Positions 1 to 5,818 of a stretch of DNA of 9,172 nt are shown piece by piece. The notes below the pieces were generated by a model that saw only the letters and a list, made by a program, of their open reading frames with translations, made no database searches and was not told where the DNA came from. The translations under genes and the position numbers were made by a program. Each line of letters starts with the position of its first letter. The first letter of the stretch is position 1. The stretch is from contig JALRBB010000276.1 of assembly GCA_023257915.1 (NCBI GenBank), positions 1-9,172 on the forward strand, read 5' to 3'. The stretch is from Quisquiliibacterium sp. (lineage in GTDB: Bacteria; Pseudomonadota; Gammaproteobacteria; Burkholderiales; Burkholderiaceae_E).

Positions 1-401
1 TCGACATGCGGCTGCATGCGCAGTACCGACCCGGCGGCGACCTCACCGTCCAGCAACTGCTCGACGAGATCCGGGCCGAAGTTGCGGTGCTGACCCCGCC
101 GTCGTTCAACCGGTTCCAGAACAGCTTTTCGCATATTTTTGCGGGCGGCTATGCGGCGGGCTATTACAGCTACAAGTGGGCCGAGGTCCTGTCGGCCGAT
201 GCCTATGCAGCCTTCGAGGAAGCCAGCCAAGCACCCGAGGCGGCAAGCCGCCTGACCGAAACCGGACGCCGTTTTCTCGACGAGATTTTGTCGGTCGGTG
301 GCAGTCGGCCTGCCATTGAATCCTTCCGCGCATTTCGCGGTCGAGACCCGAGCATCGATGCGCTGCTTCGACATAGCGGCATGGTCGAAACTGCGCACTG
401 A
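1..401 (+). CDS. prlC: Oligopeptidase A (M3 family zinc metallopeptidase), C-terminal fragment
   Basis: This is the last ~133 codons of an M3-family oligopeptidase; the reading frame is open at the left edge (first complete codon at 3) and stops with TGA at 399-401. Oligopeptidase A is a cytoplasmic zinc endopeptidase that degrades short peptides, including cleaved signal peptides. What identifies it is the stretch FSHIFAGGYAAGYYSYKWAE (about 129-188), the tyrosine- and glycine-rich substrate-binding segment near the end of M3 peptidases, followed by a conserved GGSRP...FRGRDPSIDALLRHSG tail very like the end of E. coli OpdA. The zinc motif HExxH lies outside the window, so catalytic competence cannot be judged. 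The family is usually about 680 residues, so roughly a fifth is present. The ATG at 6 is internal, not a start. The related Dcp peptidase is the main alternative, but the tail fits OpdA better. Confidence 0.93.
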   Translation, partial: DMRLHAQYRPGGDLTVQQLLDEIRAEVAVLTPPSFNRFQNSFSHIFAGGYAAGYYSYKWAEVLSADAYAAFEEASQAPEAASRLTETGRRFLDEILSVGGSRPAIESFRAFRGRDPSIDALLRHSGMVETAH

Positions 402-480
402 ACGTCCACCGCTGATCGCGGCATCGCCCTAAGCGGGCCCGGGCAGGCCGGTCACTACCCGGCACCGCCTGCAGCCCGGA

Positions 481-525
481 CCAGCGCTGATCCGCGCGGG
501 TACAATCTGCGCAGATCGGCGCTGG
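481..525 (+). other. Large stem-loop in the prlC-lipoprotein spacer (possible terminator or structured leader)
   Basis: Bases 481-492 pair with 514-525 as a 12-bp stem with one G-U wobble. After a single C/A mismatch, GCGC at 494-497 pairs with GCGC at 509-512, leaving an 11-base loop. This is the strongest inverted repeat I see in the window. It could end prlC transcription, but no clear T-tract follows. The loop contains TACAAT (501-506), a good -10 hexamer without a recognisable -35, so the repeat might instead frame a promoter for the downstream lipoprotein gene. The function is inferred; the pairing is directly seen. Confidence 0.5.
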
Positions 526-546
526 GCAGGGCTTTCGCAACTGCCC
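524..546 (+). other. Second stem-loop of the spacer, overlapping the first by two bases
   Basis: GGGCAG at 524-529 pairs with CTGCCC at 541-546, with a short inner GC/GC pairing (531-532 with 537-538) around a TTTC loop. Because bases 524-525 are also used by the upstream stem, the two hairpins compete slightly. This could matter if the region acts as a switch, or may be coincidental in GC-rich DNA. Confidence 0.35.
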
Positions 547-550
547 GGAA

Positions 551-565
551 TCGATGCCGCATCGA
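551..565 (+). other. Third stem-loop of the spacer
   Basis: TCGATG at 551-556 and CATCGA at 560-565 form a perfect 6-bp stem with a CCG loop. It is followed by GGCGAAAAG rather than a T-tract, so it is not a conventional terminator on the plus strand. Together with the two preceding hairpins it makes the stretch 481-565 almost continuously structured. Confidence 0.35.
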
Positions 566-628
566 GGCGAAAAGTCCTCTGCCCTTCCTCGATCGATCCT
601 ATGCCTGGTGACCAGTGGAAATGACCCG

Positions 629-1840
629 ATGATCAGACTTCTAACGTGGTTTGCGATTGCGACCAGCATGGTTTTGTCGGCCTGCGGCACCGCAGACGCC
701 CCGAGCGAACCGCCCGCCAACGTGAGCGTCGCCGCGGGCGATGGTGCTGCCCATCTGAACTGGACCGCGCAAGACGGTCACGGATACTGGGTCTTCTACG
801 CGCCGGGGACGACGCTGGACTACGCCACCCGCGTCAGCCAGCCCGGGTACCGATCAAAATATTTCACGTCGCTGCCGGCAACAGTCACCGGACTGACCAA
901 CGGCACTTCCTATGCGTTCCTGGTGGCTGCAGAAAAGGATGGCTCGCCGGCCGGGCCCAGCAGCCCGTCGATGACGGTCACGCCCCGCTCTGCCGGAGCC
1001 GAGTGGAACGCCGCGACGGCCTTGCCGGTCGCCGCCATGAACGGGGTCGCCTACAGCAGTTCGCTGAAACTGTTCGTCGCCGTCGGAAGTGCCGGGGCTG
1101 TTTACTCAAGCACCGATGCGAAATCCTGGACTGCGCGCACCTCCGCGACTGGTAGCGACTTGTACGCAGTCAGCTTCTCGAGCGGACGCTTTATCGCAGT
1201 CGGAGCCGATGGCGCCGTGATCCGCAGCAGCAATGGCATCGACTGGACCGCCCCGACCCGCCCCACCGGAGTGACCCTGCGCGGAATCACCGACTACAAC
1301 GGCACCGCGATCGCCATCGGCGATTCAGGAACGATTCTGCTCAGCGGCAACGGCGAAAGCTGGAGCACCGTGTCGTCGGGGACCACCGCCACGCTGAACG
1401 CGATCGCCAGCAGCTCTGCGCTCGGTCGCGTCGTCATCGCCGGTGATGTGGGTACGCTACTGAGCTCGAATTCGCCCGCCCAAAGCTGGCAGTCGCTTGC
1501 CTCCGGTGTGTCTGGCGCCCTGCGTGGCGCCAGTTTTGGCCGCACAAGCGAGGGTAACAATGTGTTCGTCGTGGTCGGTGACGCCAGCCAGGCACTCAGA
1601 AGCCTTGACGGCATCAATTTCGCACCAGCCAGCGTTCCTTCAGGGGTCGATCTTCGCGCAAGTGCGTTCGGAACCCAGTTTGTCGCGGTCGGCGCGAACG
1701 GTGCGGCTTTGACCAGCCGGGACGGAAGCCAGTGGCTCGCCGCCGACACCGGCGTCAGCGTCAACCTGCATGCGCTCACGTTCGGGCTGGACCGTTTCAG
1801 TGCGCTCGGCACAGCCGGCGCGAATCTCAGCAGCCTTTAA
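629..1840 (+). CDS. Lipoprotein with fibronectin-III-like domain and seven-bladed beta-propeller
   Basis: A 403-residue predicted lipoprotein. I chose the ATG at 629 because it gives a standard lipoprotein signal peptide: charged start, hydrophobic core and lipobox L-S-A-C with the lipidated cysteine at residue 19; the frame is open upstream to an ATG at 554. The residue after the cysteine is Gly, which would favour the outer membrane under the Lol rule. Residues ~27-119 resemble a fibronectin type III domain (VSVAAGDGAAHLNW..., YAFLVAAEKDG). From ~126 onward a ~39-residue unit recurs, starting near residues 149, 188, 227, 268, 313, 351 and 390, of the form FVAVG-x-x-G-x-x-x-x-S-x-D-G-x-x-W. 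The last copy is only half a unit, and residues 126-148 could supply the missing half, as in a closed propeller. The repeats resemble Ycf48/sialidase-type blades. Substrate and partner are unknown. xthA starts 36 bases downstream. Confidence 0.82.
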   Translation: MIRLLTWFAIATSMVLSACGTADAPSEPPANVSVAAGDGAAHLNWTAQDGHGYWVFYAPGTTLDYATRVSQPGYRSKYFTSLPATVTGLTNGTSYAFLVAAEKDGSPAGPSSPSMTVTPRSAGAEWNAATALPVAAMNGVAYSSSLKLFVAVGSAGAVYSSTDAKSWTARTSATGSDLYAVSFSSGRFIAVGADGAVIRSSNGIDWTAPTRPTGVTLRGITDYNGTAIAIGDSGTILLSGNGESWSTVSSGTTATLNAIASSSALGRVVIAGDVGTLLSSNSPAQSWQSLASGVSGALRGASFGRTSEGNNVFVVVGDASQALRSLDGINFAPASVPSGVDLRASAFGTQFVAVGANGAALTSRDGSQWLAADTGVSVNLHALTFGLDRFSALGTAGANLSSL

Positions 1841-1876
1841 ACATCGCTACCGCAACGGATCTCGCAGTCATCGCGT

Positions 1877-2662
1877 ATGCCGACACAGATCGCCACCTGG
1901 AACGTCAACTCGCTGAAGGTTCGCCTGCCGCAGGTTCTCGACTGGCTTGCCCGCACCGGCTGTGACGTGCTGTGTCTGCAGGAAACCAAGCTCACCGACG
2001 AGAAATTCCCGCAGCAGGCTCTGGCCGACGCCGGCTATGCGGTCTCATTCAGCGGCCAGCCAACTTACAACGGTGTCGCCATCCTGACCCGGCGAGATAC
2101 CGTCGGCGAGCCGATCGACGTAGGCATCGGCAATCCGCATTTCGATGACCCGCAAAAGCGACTGATTAGCGCGAGCATTGGCGGAATCCGCGTGATCTGT
2201 GCGTACTTTCCCAACGGACAGGCGATCGACTCGGACAAGTACCAGTACAAGCTGCAGTGGCTCGATGCACTACTCACTTGGCTCGGCCCACAACTCGGCG
2301 CGGGCCGCGAACCGCTCGCGCTGCTCGGCGACTTCAACATCGCCCCCGAGGATCGCGATGTGCATGACCCGGCTGCCTGGGCCGACCAGGTGTTGTGCTC
2401 TGAGCCGGAGCGCGCCCGCTTCCGCGCGTTGCAGGAACTCGGTCTGACCGACGCGTTCCGAATGTTCGAGCAGCCTGATAAGTCCTACTCCTGGTGGGAC
2501 TACCGGCAAATGGCTTTCCGCCGCAATCGCGGATTGCGCATCGATCACATTCTGGTCTCCCACGATTTGAAGGATCGCGTCACGGCCTGCAGCATCGATC
2601 GCGAGCCGCGCAAGCACGAGCAGCCTTCCGACCACGCTCCGGTCATCGTTAGCCTTGACTGA
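1877..2662 (+). CDS. xthA: Exodeoxyribonuclease III (AP endonuclease, EEP family)
   Basis: A 261-residue enzyme of the exonuclease III/APE1 family, close to the 268 residues of E. coli Xth. It cleaves DNA 5' to abasic sites and removes 3' blocking groups in cytoplasmic base-excision repair. The family motifs are in order: WNVNS (residues 8-12, metal/active-site Asn), QETK (35-38, metal-binding Glu36), CAYFPNG (catalytic Tyr110), GDFNI (151-155, Asp152 and Asn154), SWWDYR (205-210), RIDHIL (221-226) and the terminal SDHAPV (251-256) with the active-site His253. All expected catalytic residues are present, so it should be active. The ATG at 1877 puts the first strand directly at the N-terminus as in the family; no strong Shine-Dalgarno precedes it. 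It may be cotranscribed with the lipoprotein gene 36 bases upstream. Confidence 0.95.
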   Translation: MPTQIATWNVNSLKVRLPQVLDWLARTGCDVLCLQETKLTDEKFPQQALADAGYAVSFSGQPTYNGVAILTRRDTVGEPIDVGIGNPHFDDPQKRLISASIGGIRVICAYFPNGQAIDSDKYQYKLQWLDALLTWLGPQLGAGREPLALLGDFNIAPEDRDVHDPAAWADQVLCSEPERARFRALQELGLTDAFRMFEQPDKSYSWWDYRQMAFRRNRGLRIDHILVSHDLKDRVTACSIDREPRKHEQPSDHAPVIVSLD

Positions 2663-2668
2663 GACATT

Positions 2669-2693
2669 CCGGGTCGTTGCATGAAACGACCGG
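2669..2693. promoter_or_regulatory. Inverted repeat upstream of the catabolic operon (candidate operator or xthA terminator)
   Basis: GGTCGTT at 2672-2678 and AACGACC at 2685-2691 form a perfect 7-bp inverted repeat around a 6-base centre, extended by two more pairs across a one-base bulge. It begins seven bases after the xthA stop and ends one base before a TTGACA hexamer. Lack of a T-tract argues against a strong terminator. The position just upstream of a -35 box fits a binding site for a dimeric regulator of the operon. No regulator gene is in the window. Confidence 0.4.
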
Positions 2694-2694
2694 A

Positions 2695-2723
2695 TTGACA
2701 ACGCCAGCGCCAGACCCAACAGT
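2695..2723 (+). promoter_or_regulatory. Candidate sigma-70 promoter of the three-gene catabolic operon
   Basis: TTGACA at 2695-2700 is a perfect -35 hexamer. With 17-base spacing the -10 is AACAGT (2718-2723), which matches TATAAT at only three positions. The start codon at 2750 would follow a short leader. A weak -10 next to an inverted repeat is what one expects of a regulated, activator-dependent promoter, but the whole assignment is inference from position and consensus. Confidence 0.35.
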
Positions 2724-2749
2724 GGGCGGCCAGTCACTTCAGGGTCGCC

Positions 2750-3673
2750 ATGCAGATCGTCGACGCGCATCATCATTTCTGGGACCTGCAGCGCAACTAT
2801 CACCCGTGGCTGCGCGACGAACCGATGATCCCGTTTCGCTATGGCGACTACTCGTCGATTCGCAAGAACTATCTGCCGGACGACCTGCAACGCGATGCGC
2901 AGGGTTTCGAGATCATCGCCTCGGTCTACGTCGAAGCCGAGTGGGATCCAAGCGACCCGATCGGCGAAACCGCCTGGATTCATCAGATCGCAGCCAGCCA
3001 TGGTCTTCCCTGTGGCGTGGTCGCACAGGCCTGGCTTGACGCACCGGACGCCGAGCAGGTGCTGGCTGCCCAGGCGGCTTTTGCGCTGGTGCGCAGCGTG
3101 CGGCACAAGCCTCGCTCGGCGCCCTCGCCAGATACTGCACGGCGCGGACAGCCGGGCTCAATGGACGATGAGCGCTGGCGACGCGGCTTTGCCAGGCTGC
3201 AAGGGCACGGGTTGCACTTCGATCTGCAGACCCCGTGGTGGCATCTGGATGCGGCTGCACAACTTGCGGCCGACTTTCCGGGCACCCGCATCATCCTGAA
3301 TCACACCGGCCTGCCGGCCGATCGCTCCGACGACGGGCTGCGCCGCTGGCGCACGGCGCTCGAACAGTTCGCGAGCCACCGCAACACCTGCATCAAGATC
3401 TCCGGCATCGGATTGCCCGGGCTTGAATGGACGGTTGAGCGCAACGGACCGGTGGTGCGTGATGCGATCGCCATCTTTGGTGTCGAGCGAGCGATGTTCG
3501 CATCAAACTTTCCGGTCGATTCGGTGATCGGCAGCTACCACCAGATCTTTGACGGCTTTCAGCGCATCGTCGCCGACCTGCCTGACGTGGACCGGCAGCG
3601 GCTGTTTTGCGATAACGCCCTCGAGATCTATCGGCTCACGCCGCGAACCCGCCAGACCCGAACCGACTCCTGA
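2750..3673 (+). CDS. Amidohydrolase-2 / COG3618-type TIM-barrel hydrolase (lactonase-like)
   Basis: A 307-residue member of the amidohydrolase-2 family (COG3618 group), whose characterised members include sugar lactonases and 2-pyrone-4,6-dicarboxylate lactonase. Visible family landmarks are the N-terminal DAHHHFWD with the HxH pair (His7, His9), RHKPR near 118-122, LNHTG with His185 at the strand-5 position, SNFPVD with the catalytic-type Asp257, and the closing FCDNALEIYRL. No signal peptide is present, so it is cytoplasmic. The substrate cannot be read from sequence; ring opening of a lactone or related cyclic ester is the best family-based guess. The start is supported by AGGG at 2741-2744 and by the HxH falling at residue 7. 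It is the first gene of an operon with a dehydrogenase 14 bases downstream and a RidA-like protein after that. Confidence 0.85.
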   Translation: MQIVDAHHHFWDLQRNYHPWLRDEPMIPFRYGDYSSIRKNYLPDDLQRDAQGFEIIASVYVEAEWDPSDPIGETAWIHQIAASHGLPCGVVAQAWLDAPDAEQVLAAQAAFALVRSVRHKPRSAPSPDTARRGQPGSMDDERWRRGFARLQGHGLHFDLQTPWWHLDAAAQLAADFPGTRIILNHTGLPADRSDDGLRRWRTALEQFASHRNTCIKISGIGLPGLEWTVERNGPVVRDAIAIFGVERAMFASNFPVDSVIGSYHQIFDGFQRIVADLPDVDRQRLFCDNALEIYRLTPRTRQTRTDS

Positions 3674-3675
3674 AC

Positions 3676-3680
3676 GAGGA
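3676..3680 (+). promoter_or_regulatory. Shine-Dalgarno site of the dehydrogenase gene
   Basis: GAGGA lies seven bases before the ATG at 3688 and just after the TGA of the hydrolase gene. It fixes the dehydrogenase start and supports translation from a shared mRNA. Confidence 0.7.
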
Positions 3681-3687
3681 TTTAGCC

Positions 3688-4569
3688 ATGTCCCAATCGA
3701 TCACCATTGGTTTCATCGGCCTGGGCCTGCTGGGCTCGGCGATGGCACGACGCCTGAAACGCAGCGGTTTTAACGTCCACGGCCATGACCTGGACCCGGC
3801 CAAGACCGGAGCGCTCGCCGAGGACGGCATCAAACCGGCCTCCAGCATCACCGAGTTGGCACAGCGCTGCGACTGGCTGATGAGCTGCGTGACCGCGACG
3901 CCCTCGATCGAAGCACTGGCCGACGAAGTGCGTGCCGCGGTTGCCGCGGGCCAGCGCTGTCAGGCACGCGGCTGGATCGACTTCTCAACGACCGATCTTG
4001 CCCGCACCCGGGAACTGGCCGCCGACCTCCCGGTGAGCACCGGCATCACATTCATCGACGCGCCGGTTTCAGGCGGGCCTGGCGCGGCGGATCAGGGCGA
4101 GCTCGCGATTATGGTCGGCTGTGAGGCAACGCGCTTCGATGCCGACATTGCGCCGCTGCTCACGTCGCTGGGAAGAGTCACCCGGATGGGAGAGGCCGGG
4201 GCCGGACAGGCCACCAAGCTCGTCAATCAGGCACTCGTGCTGTCGAACTACTGCGTGATTGCCGAGGCGGTACGGCTCGGCCAGAAGCTCGGTATTGAGG
4301 TCGAGCGTATTCCGGCCGCGCTGGCCACCGGTCACGCCGGTTCGAACCTGCTGCCGGTTCTGGTCGAACGCATGGCCGCCGACGACTTCGAGCCGCGCGG
4401 CTATGCCCGCCAGGTACTCAAGGACCTGGAGATGCTGAACAAGGAAGCCGCCAATCTGCATCTGCCGATGCCGATGGCAGGCCAGGCCCTGAACCTGTTC
4501 CGGATGCTGGTCGCCAACGGTGACAGTGAACGCGACGGCGCGGCGGTGATCACCTTGCTCAGCCGCTAA
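3688..4569 (+). CDS. NAD(P)-dependent beta-hydroxyacid dehydrogenase (3-hydroxyisobutyrate dehydrogenase family)
   Basis: A 293-residue cytoplasmic oxidoreductase of the family that includes 3-hydroxyisobutyrate dehydrogenase (MmsB), tartronate semialdehyde reductase (GarR/GlxR) and 6-phosphogluconate-like enzymes. The N-terminus carries the dinucleotide-binding glycine motif GFIGLGLLGSAMA (8-20). Asp34 at the end of strand 2 (HGHDLD) favours NAD over NADP, though this is only a rule of thumb. The substrate-binding signature DAPVSGGPGAADQGELAIMV spans 124-143, and the catalytic lysine is Lys177 in GAGQATKLVNQ. The C-terminal KDL (245-247) and NGDSERDGAAVI segments are also typical. Length is normal and all key residues are present. 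The family reversibly oxidises a beta-hydroxy acid to its semialdehyde or ketone; which acid is unknown. Operon position suggests it acts on a product of, or upstream of, the neighbouring hydrolase. Confidence 0.9.
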   Translation: MSQSITIGFIGLGLLGSAMARRLKRSGFNVHGHDLDPAKTGALAEDGIKPASSITELAQRCDWLMSCVTATPSIEALADEVRAAVAAGQRCQARGWIDFSTTDLARTRELAADLPVSTGITFIDAPVSGGPGAADQGELAIMVGCEATRFDADIAPLLTSLGRVTRMGEAGAGQATKLVNQALVLSNYCVIAEAVRLGQKLGIEVERIPAALATGHAGSNLLPVLVERMAADDFEPRGYARQVLKDLEMLNKEAANLHLPMPMAGQALNLFRMLVANGDSERDGAAVITLLSR

Positions 4570-4604
4570 ATCACGATCCGTCACGCAAACCACAAACTCT
4601 TCTC

Positions 4605-4610
4605 AGGAGG
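4605..4610 (+). promoter_or_regulatory. Strong Shine-Dalgarno site of the RidA-family gene
   Basis: AGGAGG is a full consensus ribosome-binding site five bases before the ATG at 4616. It fixes that start and suggests the small protein is translated more efficiently than the genes before it. Confidence 0.8.
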
Positions 4611-4615
4611 CTCGG

Positions 4616-5020
4616 ATGAACCACAAGCAGCGTATTCGAAGTGCATTGGTCCCGGAACCGGCCGACGGTCTGTGGTCAAACTGCCTGCGCGTCGGCGATC
4701 AGATCTACATCTCCGGCTTGACCGCACGCGGCAGCGACGGGCTCAGCGTCGAGGGAGGCGATGCGTATCAGCAGTCGCGAATCATCTTCGGAAAAATCGC
4801 GGCATTGATGCAAGCGGCCGGAGGAAGCGTCGATGATGTGGTCAAACTGACGATCTTTGTCACCGACATCTCCACGAACCAGCTGGTCTGGAAAGCGCGC
4901 CGGGAGGTGTTCAGCGGCGACTTCCCAGCCTCATCCCTGGTCGAAGTCAGCGCGCTGGCGAAGCCGGAAATCTTGGTCGAAATCGAGGCGATTGCCCACC
5001 TCGGTTGCGGATCGCGCTGA
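4616..5020 (+). CDS. RidA/YjgF-family protein lacking the RidA arginine
   Basis: A 134-residue member of the YjgF/YER057c/UK114 family, which forms trimers with active sites between subunits. True RidA enzymes hydrolyse reactive enamines/imines to keto acids and ammonia. Family features are VGDQIYISGLTA (26-37), the helix with GGSVDDVVKLTIFVTDI (69-85) and the C-terminal EIEAIA (122-127). The segment equivalent to PARS in E. coli RidA reads P-A-S-S (104-107), so the carboxylate-binding Arg105 is replaced by Ser106; the usual GPY tyrosine region reads GLW (18-20). Glu122, equivalent to Glu120, is kept. Family members without this arginine are generally considered not to be RidA-type imine deaminases, so the activity is open. 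It closes the three-gene operon, 46 bases after the dehydrogenase, and probably handles an intermediate of the same pathway. Confidence 0.88.
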   Translation: MNHKQRIRSALVPEPADGLWSNCLRVGDQIYISGLTARGSDGLSVEGGDAYQQSRIIFGKIAALMQAAGGSVDDVVKLTIFVTDISTNQLVWKARREVFSGDFPASSLVEVSALAKPEILVEIEAIAHLGCGSR

Positions 5021-5030
5021 TCGTCACGAC

Positions 5031-5786
5031 TCAGGGCAGAAACGCGGGCGACAGCAAGCGCAAGCCGACGCTGATCCAGCGATCCTCGCCGGCGGACCCG
5101 AAACGATTGCCGAGCGTGGCGTCCACCTGCACCCGGTCAGGAATCAGCCACAAGCGCGCGCCTGCCTGATACCAGGCCCGCCCCTGGTCACGGCCGAATA
5201 CCTCGGCCACCCAGTAAAGCCGAGCGGTCTGCTGCACCTCGGTACCAATTCCCCAGGTCAGGCGCTCGGCGGATGCAGCCTTGTCATGCGACCAACCCAG
5301 GTTGGTGTGAACCACAAACCGACCGTCACGACTCGCATAGCTGTTCAGCAGATACGCATACGCATCGCCCAGGTATCGGCGCGGGACGAAGGTGCCCGGA
5401 TGCGCGGCGTAGCCGAGCGCAAATCCCCGGCCCCATCCACCCTCGGTGAGAGGTGTGAACACATGCTTGGCCTGCGCAATCAACTCCGCATTGCCCGAGC
5501 TCGTGGGCCCCGACAGATGCGAACCGCCCAGCGTGAATTCGGTGGCGTAGCCAAAGTTGCAGGCCGGCAGTGCCCATCGCTCGGTGCTGTGCTGATTGCG
5601 CCGCACCCAGGACTCCACCTGGCACGACTTCTCGTCCACGACGCGGGCGTCGTCGGTGAGCATCGGACGAGCGGCCCGGGCCTCGGGCGCTCCAAGCGAC
5701 AAGCCCAGCCAGACGAGAGGCAAGGCCAATAGAAGTTTGCGCAATCGACAGGGATTCGTTGCACGCGGAATATTCACTCGAGTCAT
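5031..5786 (-). CDS. Secreted, probable outer-membrane beta-barrel protein
   Basis: A 251-residue protein whose function I do not recognise. The first 38 residues form a Sec signal peptide: basic stretch (RLRK, 14-17), hydrophobic core (18-32) and an A-R-A cleavage site before Ala39. The mature start reads ARPMLTDDARVVDEKSCQVE, a pattern I associate with conserved uncharacterised exported proteins of Proteobacteria. The rest is rich in alternating, aromatic-containing strands and Gly turns (TEFTLGGSHL, FALGYAA, FVVHTNLGWS, RLYWVAEVFG, WYQAGARLWL, WISVGLRLL), as expected of a small outer-membrane barrel, although the chain ends in FLP rather than a terminal aromatic. Cys55 and Cys76 could form a disulfide in the periplasmic part. 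No clear ribosome-binding site precedes the ATG. It starts 32 bases after the ntrC stop on the same strand, so readthrough from ntrBC is possible. A soluble periplasmic protein is the alternative. Confidence 0.75.
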   Translation of the reverse strand: MTRVNIPRATNPCRLRKLLLALPLVWLGLSLGAPEARAARPMLTDDARVVDEKSCQVESWVRRNQHSTERWALPACNFGYATEFTLGGSHLSGPTSSGNAELIAQAKHVFTPLTEGGWGRGFALGYAAHPGTFVPRRYLGDAYAYLLNSYASRDGRFVVHTNLGWSHDKAASAERLTWGIGTEVQQTARLYWVAEVFGRDQGRAWYQAGARLWLIPDRVQVDATLGNRFGSAGEDRWISVGLRLLSPAFLP

Positions 5787-5818
5787 GCGAGCGAAGGTAC
5801 CCTGCGAATCTCACCCAG

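Noticed and set aside
554..628. N-terminal extension of the lipoprotein from the ATG at 554
   Set aside because: It would place 25 polar residues before a textbook lipoprotein signal peptide and would start inside a stem-loop.
106..720. 204-codon minus-strand frame over the prlC end and spacer
   Set aside because: It overlaps the conserved prlC tail on the other strand and has no recognisable domain or ribosome-binding site.
1487..1500. Sigma-54-like TGGCAG...TTGC in the lipoprotein gene
   Set aside because: The spacing between the two elements is one base short, and sigma-54 promoters tolerate this poorly. It also points into the middle of a coding region with no gene start nearby.
2270..3106. 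278-codon open frame on the minus strand across the xthA end and hydrolase start
   Set aside because: It overlaps two confidently assigned genes and the intergenic repeat, and shows no domain. It is a shadow frame.
3854..3872. TGGCAC followed by a TGC in the dehydrogenase gene as another sigma-54 candidate
   Set aside because: The -12 element does not align with TTGC at the required offset, and it is internal to a gene.
4857..5732. 291-codon plus-strand frame running from the RidA gene into the outer-membrane gene
   Set aside because: It is out of frame with one real gene and antisense to another, with Arg/Ser/Pro-rich translation and no family resemblance.
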